Shown here: positions 22,291-33,034 of the stretch, in pieces
Numbering within the stretch: the stretch's first letter is position 1
How the letters are laid out: the number at the start of each line of letters is the position of its first letter
Assembly (NCBI GenBank): GCA_949358305.1
Contig: OX442315.1
Span: forward strand, 248,001 to 312,000
DNA from: Strigamia acuminata
Taxonomy: Eukaryota > Arthropoda > Chilopoda > Geophilomorpha > Linotaeniidae
DNA length: 64,000 bases
Reading direction: 5' to 3'
Made by a program: the position numbers and the translations under genes
Notes under the pieces: model-generated
Told to the model about the DNA's origin: nothing
The model's input: the letters and a program-made list of their open reading frames with translations, nothing else
Database searches by the model: none

Positions 22291-23401
22291 ATGGCGGAAC
22301 ACGATCGTGACGGATGTTTATTTTGCCGAATAGTTGATGGCAAAGAAAGCGCAACTGAATTACTCTACCAGGTAATGTATAATTTAAACGAGGAACAAAT
22401 GAATAAAAATTCATTTGAAATATGTATTTTATAGGACTCTTCGTTGGTGATTTTTAGCGATATCCGACCCGCAGCTGACCACCACTACTTGGTGGTGACC
22501 AAAGAACACTTGAAAAATGCCAAAGAACTCACAAAAGAAAACAAACCCATGGGTGAATAGTGTTGAAATTCTGCCGTGACCAATTAATTTCTGTTCTAAA
22601 ATGTTCAATAGTGCAGAACATGGTTGACGTGGGACAAAAATTTCTCGAGGAAAAAGGTGGAGATTTATCGGATGCGAGGTCGTACAGATTTTTATTTATT
22701 TTATTTTTTTAAAAAACAAAAAGACAATTTTGCATTTTTTAAAGTCAATTTTCGTTTATTTTGCATCAAAAAATGTGTTTTTATCCTCTCAGATACATTT
22801 ATGGAGCAAAAAATTCATTTGTGCACGGTTTTATGCAAATAAAACTGAATTTGTGGCGTTAAAAATGCATCGAAGCGCTTAAAACTTTTAAAAATCTAAC
22901 TGCTTGTTTGTTGTTTCAGATTGGGCTTCCACTGGCCCCCGTTTCACGCCATACCTCATTTACACTTGCACGTGATCAGTCCGGCGTCGCGAATGAAGCT
23001 GATGGGACGGATAATTTTCCGTCCCGGTATGTGGTTTATAACGGTACGATAACTATACTCCGTTCCGGTACAAGGTGGTCTTAATTCACTGGTGTAGTGG
23101 CACAAAAAAGTAGCCCTTAACACACTGTTTAATTGATTAAAAGGGGAAAAAGCTTATTTTTAGCAAATAAAATAAATATTTTATTACCAATTAAATAAAA
23201 TCCATACTTCTAATCACTTTTTACACTTAAATTCATTGAAAATAAACAGAACTACTTTTCCGCGTAGACGTAATCCACCAGTGATAAGGCTGGAATTAAG
23301 ACCACCTTGTGCTGGAACAGAGTATAACTAACTAATTAATTAATTAATTAATACATGTTGTTTATTTGCAGGCGGCTCAATTACTCGCTCGTCTGTCCTA
23401 A
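22291..23401 (+). CDS. HINT3: Histidine triad nucleotide-binding protein, HINT3-like
   Basis: Exons 22291-22371, 22435-22552, 22612-22678, 22920-23043, 23372-23401; 139 residues. HIT-family adenosine phosphoramidases hydrolyse AMP-lysine and acyl-adenylates. N-terminal CLFCRIVDGKESATELLYQ and IRPAADHHYLVVTKEHL match the HINT3 branch. The catalytic triad motif is HLHLHV, preceded by GFHWPPFHAIP, also typical of HINT3. The end WFITAAQLLARLS is encoded partly by a 30-bp last exon. The protein is shorter than human HINT3 (182), mainly at the N-terminus. Introns 3 and 4 are longer than usual here; intron 4 contains a MITE. Confidence 0.9.
23052..23330. mobile_element. Small MITE in HINT3 intron 4
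   Basis: Inverted ends: TATACTCCGTTCCGGTACAA with AGGTGGTCTTAATTC at the left (from about 23054), and the near-complement GAATTAAGACCACCTTGTG ending in GAGTATA (to about 23328). About 40 bp per arm with several mismatches, total near 280 bp. Non-coding. Confidence 0.7.
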
Positions 23402-24198
23402 CTCCTAAATGTCGCTTGAATTATTTATCAATAAATTTCTAATTTACCACCATTTTTACTCTCGTGCTCTCTCTCTCATCTTTCTTGAAGAATTCGCTTT
23501 CTCTGCACTCAATTTTGGAATATTTAATTCATTTTACGCGATTTGTTTAGGAATATTTTGGCCTAGAAATTCAAAAAGTTCGATCAATTTGTTTTCTCAC
23601 CAACTTCCCTGGGTTTTATGCTAAAAAAAGTTTAGAAAATTAAAAAGGATTCAGATTTTTGGTCGAATAAGTTGGTTGTTTAATGATTTTCTATGGGTTT
23701 TAGGCTTAAAAATTAAAAAATTGAAAATTTTGAAATTTTTTCTAAATGTACAGGAAATTAAGAGACAACATTTTCCTGAAATTCTGTCCAGAATCCAGAT
23801 GAGTTGAGTTGAGCAGAAACAGTACGGAAAAGAACGTCAATCAATTACATACAGGGAAAAAAGACTTGCTGTTCAGTGTTCACTTTTACAATTGATTGGT
23901 CTTGCTTTTTCACGGTAGATGGCGACCGACATTTTTGAAATAAATAAATAAATAAATAAATAAATATTTGTTTTACAGATAATTTTAAATTTAGTAAGTG
24001 CGAAATAAAAATTTAAAAAACAAAGATATTACGAAATAAACTACGCCTTAGTTTTGCCATAGTTTTGCCACAGTCCCAATTCCAGTAAGGTTGTGAATTA
24101 AAAAGTAAAACAGAAAGGACGCACCGTTTGTTTGTTTGTTTCGCTCTGGGCTCGTGGCCTAGTCATTCGCGTGCAAGTATTTTTATTCCTTTTTCGGT
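23402..24198. other. Region between HINT3 and retroelement 1
   Basis: AT-rich DNA without a recognisable gene. It holds an (AAAT)n run at about 23937-23966 and a CTCF-like TAGATGGCGAC at 23916-23926. The last four bases, CGGT, are the left target duplication of retroelement 1. Confidence 0.4.
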
Positions 24199-25019
24199 TG
24201 TCGCGTCCTACTTTGTATAGGTTTAAATAGCGCTAACGTGTAATACTTTACCTGTGATCAATTATGCAAATACCCAAATGAATACCAAATGTATGTAAAT
24301 AAACAGGTAATTTATTCACCAGGCCTTATGCCTTTAAAATACACTCAGTATACAACTAAAGTCGACTTGGTCAGAGTCGAACAAAGGATTTCTCAAGATG
24401 GCGTCGTCGGTTCCGCGTGGTCGGCGGAACAAAGGCGGCGTCTCGAGTTGTCGTTAATTCGTCACGGATTCGTCTTCACGGACGCGGTGGAATGCTCTTT
24501 CGAGTCTTCTATCCGTGCCTGTTGTCTAGGGTTTGGTTTAGCGTCGCAGAGGCCTCGTCTAGGAACTTTGGGGTTCCCTACAAAGCACTCGGACACTTAC
24601 TTCGGCGAATAATCGACTGGGCGATTATTCTGGGTGATTTCACAAGGGCTATTCTCGTGCTTTCGCAGGAATAGCTCGCAAGTGACTTCGTGAGAGTTAC
24701 AGTTTGCACTTTACTCAGCGATCCTCGATCAATCCTAACTTGTAGTTGAAGTTGGCCTGACGGTGAGGTAGTTGCTGTGTTCTTGGTGTCGTTTGTGTAA
24801 GTTCTGACTTTAGGCGGGAAACACAGCCTTTTATGCAGTGGGGTGAAGGGCCGGCGATCAACCAATGGGGGCTGACCACCAGCCGCTTCCTCCCCCTCGG
24901 GGCACACACCTGCCATGGGGAGGTGGAGCCAACTCGGGGGGGGAACGGCTCTTCAATCATAGTGACTCAGAGGACAAGTATCCGCCCTGGGGGGACACTT
25001 ATCCAACTGGGTCACCACA
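24199..25019 (-). repeat. 3' LTR of retroelement 1
   Basis: 821 bp. In element orientation it begins TGTGGTGACC and ends GACGCGACA. The polypurine tract GGAGGAGGGA lies just before it (reverse strand, about 25022-25031). Confidence 0.95.
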
Positions 25020-25679
25020 CGTCCCTCCTCCAGCTTCGATCTCGGATCGGAGCAATCTCAAATTTTATCGCTCCCCTCTGCGAAGCGCCGGCAGTACACC
25101 TCTGCATGGGCGGAGGATAACTGGTGGCACTGCCGGTGGCGGCGGTGGTAAATCCGGGGGCAGAGTAGTTGTCAGATCCGCGGGATTCTGCCGCTCATTG
25201 ATGAAATATTGCGGATGACTACCGACGGGTTCGCCGATCAGTCCCGTACGCTCGTGGATCCAAATCCGGGTAGATGCAGGGAATCGGTCTGGAACGAGCC
25301 GAATCCTTCGCGACTCGGCGCTCGATCCGGGTTTCCTGTGGGCCCGTAGGATACGGCGATGGAAGACGGCGTCCATGGTAGATCGGGCCTCTCTATTTAG
25401 CCATTTGAGGATCGATTCGCCGTGATCATCGGAGTCAATGATGCGTTGTCGCGTGAACTCCGACATCTGGAGGAAGGGGTATTCCACTCCCAGCCTCAGA
25501 TAAAGCTGCGCTGCTGGGGGCGGCGGAGGCGTCGGCGGGAGCGGAATCTCCATTGGATTCTCCAACGGTGGCGTAGCCGGCTCTGTTGATAGAGCGGCCA
25601 GCTCTGCCGCTGGTGGTGAAGGAGCGGGCAGCGGAGGAGTTTGCGGTCCTCGGTTTGAGCGCTTCGGAATCAATTTGGG

Positions 25680-28526
25680 TCAATTCGCGTACCGCTTCTC
25701 CTTCGGGAATACCGGCTTTGGGGTCGGTATGTATAGTTGGACCGCCGCCTCTGGGGGGGCGGTCTCGATGGCCTGTGGGAGGCTCGCTGCCGTTCCCGGT
25801 ATCTCCGGAGCCTCCCGAATTGTTCGCAACAAGGAAGGGTGGACTCCGGGGTCCCGGTAGCGGAATGCCAACGAACGCATCTTTGAAAACTGTAGGCCTG
25901 GGTTTTCCGTATTTCTGGCCAGGTCGAAGCGCAGCGAGGCGGGCTCAGGAGTCCATCCGGCCCATACCTGGTACAACGCCCGAGGAAGGTGAACTCCCTC
26001 ACGGTCGACGATTGTCCAGGCCGCCATAGCTTGCCGACTGTCCAGGAAGACGCCCAGGGACAACAGCTGGGCCATTACGTTCGTCACAGCCAAATTCAAA
26101 CTGCTCCGATGGCAGGGGTGAGCGCGGTCCGGATTGTCACTGAATTGTTGTGACAGCGTCCGCATCTGTTCGATCGCCCAATTGATGTGGTGAGTTTGGG
26201 CGGCGTCGGCCTGTCGTATGGCCAACTCGGCATTCGCGGGGATCTCGTATTCGGCCAGATATTCCTGCAGCTCGCTGAGTGGAGGATAGGCCGCTTCACG
26301 CCGGCATCGAGCGTCCATCTCTCGCTGTGCGTACCATTCGGCGTTGCGATAAGGTCGACACACTCGTGGCGTTGGGGGTGACGGTGGACGGCCCAACCCG
26401 GGTAGGTCATCGTATCTGACCCGTTTTGGAGTTGGGTCTCCCACCGGAATCATCCGGGGAGGAGTCCACGCAGTTACGGCTGGATTCGTGCCCTCAAGAA
26501 GTGGCGGCCATCGCGCCTGTACCTGTGGGGGTACGAGCGCTGTCGGCACGGTCGGGGTTGATCCCGACGGCCGGTTGGCCGCGTATCCTCGAAAGGCGTT
26601 CTTTAAAGCTTCGGCCAAATCCTGTTTCGTAACCGGTCCATCTTTGTCCGACTCATCTGGGGACATTTGTTCCTCCGTCAACTCGCCCAAATCGATCTCC
26701 GCTTGGAGCCTGGACGGCCCAGCCGTGGGTTCGAGACTTCGGGGTTCGGACTTTTTCGCGGCGGCCATCTCTCGCTCCTTCTCTAATCCCTTAGCTATCA
26801 GGGATTGTGCACGCATCTTCTGACGTACTTTGCGTTTCCGGTTCCTTCTGGTGCTGGCTGCGACGGGTCCTCGTCGGGTCGTCCTCTGGGGGACGTCCGT
26901 CGGAGAATCCGGTCTCGGGTGTGATGAGACGGTTCGTCGCGACGAGGATTGATCTGACGACTGTGTGGTAATCGCTATAAATAACGAGGATCTTTTCTTT
27001 CCTCGATCTTGATGTGTCTCGGTCCTCGCAGCCCAGTGGGCGGAAGTTTCGACTGTTCGCTCAGCCCGCGCGTCGTCTGGCGAGGCAGGCTCGAGCGTTA
27101 CTACTCGGCGACACTCCGAGCGCACGACAACTCGAGTTCGGGAACTGGAGCTGCTCGAGCGGCTGCGGTATTCGCGACTCGTTGACGGGCCGGCCTCTAT
27201 TGGGGAGACGGCCCGTCTTCTCCGTGCGGGTCCGCGTGGGGCTGACTCCGCCGGACGCTTTGATCTTCTTCGATGGCGGCGACTTCCCAGGATACCAGCG
27301 TGGTATAACTGCCACATCTCAGACTGCGTGGCCGTAAAATTCGCCGGCGGTATCCATCTGGGCGTCCAGTGGTCTTCTTCGACGTCTCGAAGCCATCTAC
27401 GGATTTCTTCGGGGGAGAAACCGTTTCTCTCGAGAACTCGGGTTACTCCGTGAGTCTCGGTGCGCTTTAAGCGTTCGATCTCTTCGTCTACTATTCTCTG
27501 GCGGGCTTCCTTGGTCGGGGCCTCGCGCCACCTGCGGGAGGTGTGCAGCTCGGCCACCGTGCCTGGGTAAGCCTCTTCCAGATACTCGGAGTAAACGGGG
27601 CTCGGCGGATCCGCATCGGGTGGGATCCGCGGCCCCACTCGCTCCCTCATCTCCTTCGTCATGCACTCGACCAGCGTTTTCGATCGCTCGAATTTTTCCT
27701 CGAGGGTCCTGGAATACATCAATCGGATTTTCCAGGCGCTGGTCTCCGCAGGATAGGCCTGCCGTAGGTAAATCGGCAGGGCTCCGCGAAAGATGTTGTT
27801 GGCGGTTGACACTGTCGAAGGCAGGGCGTCCCACGATTCTAGCGGGTCGACCTGAATAATTTTAGATCACAAGATTAATATAATAAATCCCAGTTAACGA
27901 TGGGGATCAGAAATATGCTCAAGATCGACGGTGGCAGCAACTCCTTTCTTTTGTTGCGGCCGTCGGTCTTATATTCTTGTTTCGCAGTTCTGCGATGATC
28001 TCCGCCGTCGTAGCGCTGATCCAACACTACTTTTCGAACTCCGGTGATCCGCTTTAGGAAGGGGTCGCAGGCAAAACCGATCGTTAAATTCTTAATTTTA
28101 CGTTAAACTTTTTATTTTAACTCTAATCGTATTTTAATTTACTACGATGTTTAATTTTAGAAGAAAGAAAACCTTTAGTTTTGGTTTTGGTTTGCCACGA
28201 CGCCATTCCGCGAACACTTCCTTTGTTCTGGTTTTTTGGCGGCCTTGACTCCGAGGTGAATCTGGGTCCACTCTCGGGTTTTTAGCCAGCCTTAAATCAA
28301 CAATAAAACAGAAAGAAATATATCAGTCACACGTCACGCTCCAATTTGGGTTGGATGTAACAGATTCAAAGAATTATGTGATCTTTCTGGGGAAATCACA
28401 CTAATTTACCTGCAACGGCGGTTGTTCGTCCCAATTCTCATCGTCTTCAGCGTTTACGATTAGGCCGTCGCTCTCGTCTCTCGACGATGCGCTCGGCTCT
28501 AATCGTGGGTTGCGTCGATCGGCCAT
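25680..28526 (-). CDS. Retroelement 1 third ORF, two exons, function unknown
   Basis: A large frame downstream of pol, where retroviruses carry env. I propose two exons: 28526-28410 (ATG start, 39 codons, ending TTGCAG|GTAAAT) and 27851-25680 (after ATTCAG). Phases match exactly. The product would be 762 residues. It is rich in Arg, Glu, Pro and Ser, with SR/RR-rich stretches, and shows no signal peptide or transmembrane segment, so it is not an envelope protein. I recognise no domain. It ends at TGA 25680-25682, and the same frame stays open for about 205 more codons to 25065, very Pro-rich, so the stop may be a mutation. A splice-made message is inferred from sequence only. Confidence 0.65.
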
Positions 28527-28903
28527 TTCAATTTAGGAAAATGAAGTTTTTTGAGAGGTTTTTGTTTTCTCTTTGGGGAGAAGCAAAAAACACGTCTCGT
28601 CGTGTTAAAAACAGTCGGAAACTAGGCCTATCGACGCTGAGAATTGTGGGTCTCGAACGCGTCTCGTATTTTGCGAGATCCGCCGTGCTGGCAATGACGC
28701 TACGGGGTCGACCGCGTGGTTTCATTGTCACGTGGTCGCCCGATACGTCATAACTTCTCGTCTGTTAGTGGTGACTGCGACAATTCGTTGCGAAGTTTGG
28801 ACTTAGCCAAATTTTCGCGTCTCAACATGTGCAGCGGCTCTCGTAAGTAAATCTTTTTATTTTACAAGGCCTTCGCTCCATGTTATCACATCTTCTTTTA
28901 TTT

Positions 28904-31592
28904 TTAGTTCTTCCCCACGACTTTGCCGTCCCGAATGAACGGATTATTGCTTCGTCGTGGTCGAAGGTTGATTTTCGACGTGCTCGTAGATCGTGACTCT
29001 ACTTGCTCGTTCATCTCCGATGTGTTGGCATTTTTCTCATTATTAATTTTTTTATTTTCCATTTCAGAAGTACATTCTTCTGCTTCCTCCCTCTCCGAAA
29101 ATGCTTGCTCCGGCTGAGCTGGAGCCTCGTCGGCTGGGGATTCGGCGTCGAAGAATTCATCCTCGCTCTCCGCTATATTTTCAGCTTCATTTGTTTTTTG
29201 GAACGTGTCGACCACGGTGCCCCCTTGGCCGCTGTGTGTCTGACCTTCCAGCCAGATTTCTTGGGGAAACTCCGGCAGATACGGCCTTAAATCTCGGCCG
29301 TGTATCGACTGAAAATTTTTGTTGTCCTCTAAGCGGCGCAGTTGGTATGCGTTGCCGCCGTGTTCGGCCACAATTACATAGGGACCGTCCCTCTTGTCGG
29401 CTAAACCCGCGGCGATGCCCCTCGCTGCATTGGACAACGTGTGTGCCTCCTTCCACACTAGATCATTCACTTTAAAGTTCGCGAAAGCGAGATCGCCTTC
29501 TTTATCTGCGATTCTCTCTCTCATGTTGAAAATATGCGCCATCATATGCTGGTATGTGTCGGATATAGTCTGTTCCAACCGGCACACGTACTCATGTGGG
29601 CTCGATGGGTCTAATACGTTAACAGCTTCGGCAACGCGTGGGTCCCATGGCATCCTTAATTCGCGGGCGAAGTTGAGGTACGCCGGTGAGAATTCGCGTG
29701 TTCTTGACACGGTTGAGCGAATGCTGAAAGCGATTTCTCGCAGGTATTCGTCCCATCGATTGTGAATATCGGTGAATACTGTCAGCGCATATTTTATGTC
29801 TTTATTTAATCTCTCGACTGGATTTGTCTGAGGATTATACTTGGAGGTGTTCGATGCATCCATTTTAAATTTTCTACAGAAGTCTTTGTATATTTTTGCT
29901 CGGAATTGGGGGCCGTTATCCGAAATGAGCTTTCTGGGAAACCCAAATCGCATTGCCACGTCGTAAAGGCACTCGACTATATTTTCAGCCGAGGGCTTTA
30001 CGAGGGCGTACAGCTCCGGCCATCGGGTGGCCACGTCCATAATTACGAGAATATACATGTTCTTGTTTCCCGTTGTGGGCTTGGGGTCCATCAAGTCTAT
30101 GCTTAGGCAGTCAAACGGTGCGTAGGGTCCGAGAGACATGGCGTTTCTGGCCACTTTATCTCGCGGTCTGCACGCTTGGCACCGGGGGCAGTGTCGGATA
30201 AATTTCGTTATCTTTTGCCGCGCGCCCGGCCAGAAGAAAAGTTGTTTTACTCGATAAAGGGTCCTCGCCACGCCGGAATGGCTGGCGAGTGGATGTCCGT
30301 GCATCAGCCACAACAGTCGGGTGTGCGGCGATGCCGGTACGACCACTTTAACTGAGTTTCCCGCTCCGCTGAGGTCATCTTGAAATGTCGGGTGGTATTT
30401 TACCAGGAGTTCATCATCTATGAGGTAGCTTGTTGCTTCTTTGACGAACTGTTTTCGGCGGTGTGGGTTTGTCATCCCTTCCGGAAATTCGCCGTTTAGC
30501 AAATATTGTGTTATAATTTGACATTTTGCGTCTGCCGCCTGGTGTTTGACGAACTCACGTCTCGTGGGTGGAGCGTATTGCGTCCTTTCTTCAATTTTTG
30601 CGGTGAAAGCTCGTAATAAGGTTTTGTGGATCTCTCCGGGGGGCGGAGGGTGGATTTCGGATATCGGATTGCTCGTTCCAGCTGGCTGGTATGTTCTAGT
30701 CCAAAAACCGCAAAACGTTTTATCTTCGGGCTCCATCACCGGTAGTTCATTCGCTTTTCGTAAGCGCCATATTCTGCGTGGAGTTGGGCAGTACAAGAGA
30801 TGGGTGTCGTCCTCGCCGTCGTCGTCTGGACCTTGGGGGTCAGATGCCGGGGCTCTTGAGAGGGCGTCGGCCACGTGATTGTACTTCCCGGGGCGGTACG
30901 TAATGGTTATGTCGCACGCCATTAACTCCAGTTGCCATCGCGCGAGTCGGCCGGAAGGTTCTTTGAGCTTCATCAACCAGCTTAGAGCCTGGTGATCGGT
31001 CTGAACCTCGAAATTCGTGTACTCCAGGTAATCGCGAAATTTCCGGACTGCCCAAATTACGGCTAGGCATTCTAGTTCCGTTGCCGTGTAATTTTTCTCC
31101 GCGCCCTGTATTTTTTTGCTTATAAACATACAGGGTACTTCCTGCGGGGTTCCGTTGTACACGTGGGTCTGCAGAAGGGCTGCACCCAGTCCGATTTTAC
31201 TCGCGTCTGTGTGCAACACGAACGGTCGGTTTAGGTCCGGCAATGGCATCTTTTCGACGTCAGCCAGCATTTGCTTGATGGTGCTAAATGCGGCCTCGCA
31301 CTGGACCGTCCACTCAAATTCTTTGTCCGTTCGTAAGAGATCCGTTATAGGCGCGGCCACCTCAGCCAGACCAGAGAGTAGTCAGCCGAAGAAATTGACC
31401 ATGCCCATAAATCTCTGGACACCTTTTATATCTTCGGGTGCGGGGAATCCGTTTATTGCTTTGACCTTTTCGGGGTCAATCGCGATTCCCTCGACTCCTA
31501 TCCGATATCCTAGGAAGGCAAGCTCTTTTCTGCAAAACTTGCTCTTCCCTGGATGTATGTGGAGTCCCGCCTTGGCTAGGCGAGAGACCACT
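28904..31592 (-). pseudogene. pol: Retroelement 1 Pol: RT thumb, RNase H and integrase part
   Basis: This continues pol after the frameshift. The RT thumb segment (GYRIGVEGIAIDPEKV) ends at an in-frame TGA at 31382-31384. After it 818 codons are open. RNase H: LHTDASKIGLGAAL, TELECLAVIWAV, VQTDHQALSWLM. Integrase: zinc-binding H-H-C-C (HPLASHSG to CPRCQAC), and the D-D-E core at LSIDLMDPKP, LISDNGPQF and NPVERLNKDIK. The C-terminal tail is acidic and ends at 28904. The domains themselves look intact, so only the stop and the upstream frameshift break the gene. Confidence 0.9.
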
Positions 31593-33034
31593 CTATCGAT
31601 GTGGTCTATATGCCCTTTCGAATGTGTCCGACGTTATTATGATGTCGTCGAGATACGCCCACACGAAGTCGTGAAGCATATCTCCCAACACGCTTTCGAT
31701 CAATTTCTGGAACGTGCTCGGGGCGTTTACAAGCCCAAACGGCATCACGTTGAACATTAATCTTCCTATCGGGGAGTAGAAAGCCGTTTTTAGTTTGTCT
31801 TCGGGTTTTAGCTCCACTTGCCAATACCCCTTTGACAGGTCCATGTTGGTCACCCACTTGAATGGGCTCAGCTCCCGGAGAATCGAGTCTATAGACGGCA
31901 TCTGAATCGGGTCTATAACTGTTATCGCGTTCAGGGGGCGATAATCAATGCATAGTCGAGGTTCCGAGCCTGGACGCATTACCAGGACGATCCGCATGGC
32001 GTATTCGCCCAGGGCTTGCGTTACTATGCCCTTGTCGAGCATGTCTTGGCACATTTGCGTCACAATGTCTCTTTTCTGGGGGTTCATCCCCTTGTAAGGC
32101 ACTCGAATCGGCTTGTCTGTGGTTAAGACCATTTCGTGGACTGCTTCCGTCGTTCGACCAGGTGTCTTGGTCAGAATTCTTTCATGTTTTCGAAGCACTC
32201 GCTTCAGTAGCGATGCCTCGTTAACACGTAGTGCTGCTTCCTCGACTAACGTTTCCACGACGTTACTTCTCTGTAATTCCAGAGTGAAGGCTGCGAAATC
32301 GTAATCTTGGACGAATTTTCGCAATCCTCGTCCATATTCCTCTTTGTCCTTGGCTTCGTCCAGTAATTTTTGGGGAACTACGGGGACTGGCCGTTCTCCC
32401 TCGGGACTTATCCAGTTCCATGAACGGGTTATCGGGTTTGGCTGAATTTTCAGTTTTGCCATGATATCCATCCCTAGGAGGAATACTTTGTCGTGGGATG
32501 GCAAGACTATGAAGGGATGGGACAGGTTCCCCCCTTTCCAGTCGATCATGATGCGAACTACGCCCTTCGGTTTGACGTAGCCGTTGGCGGTGAGTAATTC
32601 TACGTTCGCGTTCACTTGTGCCACTTTTTTTTCAATATCCAAGTCCTTTACTATATCTTCGGATATGAATGAACGATCCGCTCCTGAATCCAGCAGACCG
32701 AACAATTTTTGGTTTTCTATCTCCACTGGCAGCATACACAGAGTCTCACAATGCGTTTTCGTGACGTTGCAGTGAAATACTCGTAGCTTTTGAGGTTCGA
32801 CCTCCAGATTGAACGGAAGGTCCGTCCAATCCATGTCGACGTCCGGCTTCGTTCTCACTTGCATACTCGTCAGCGTCACTTTTTCTTCCTTCTTCGGAAC
32901 GGTCTGCATGCGATCTTTGATCTGTGCTTCTGCCAAGGCATGACCTGCGGGTCCAGTGTGATATTTCTTCTTTTTAATTTCCGCGGCTGGCGCAGACGAA
33001 GCTGAATTTATTTCGGCGACGCCTGCGCTTGGGA
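31593..33034 (-). CDS. pol: Retroelement 1 Pol: protease and reverse transcriptase part (frameshifted copy)
   Basis: Entered by -1 frameshift from gag. The aspartic protease motif is LLDSGADRSFIS. The reverse transcriptase fingers and palm follow, with MDLSKGYWQVEL, FGLVNAPSTFQ and the catalytic YLDD. The frame ends at a stop at 31593, soon after YLDD. The RT sequence resumes in another frame, consistent with one extra base near 31617-31620. The lesion lies between palm and thumb, so this copy would not make a full polymerase. Confidence 0.9.

Noticed and set aside
24289-24960. Frames of 80-112 codons repeated at 36333-37004
   Set aside because: They lie in both LTRs of retroelement 1, have no protein-like features, and are duplicated only because the LTR is.
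26096-27339. Several 60-150 codon frames opposite or out of phase with ORF3
   Set aside because: They are shadows of a GC-rich coding region; only the 25680-27851 frame continues across its whole length and joins an upstream exon.
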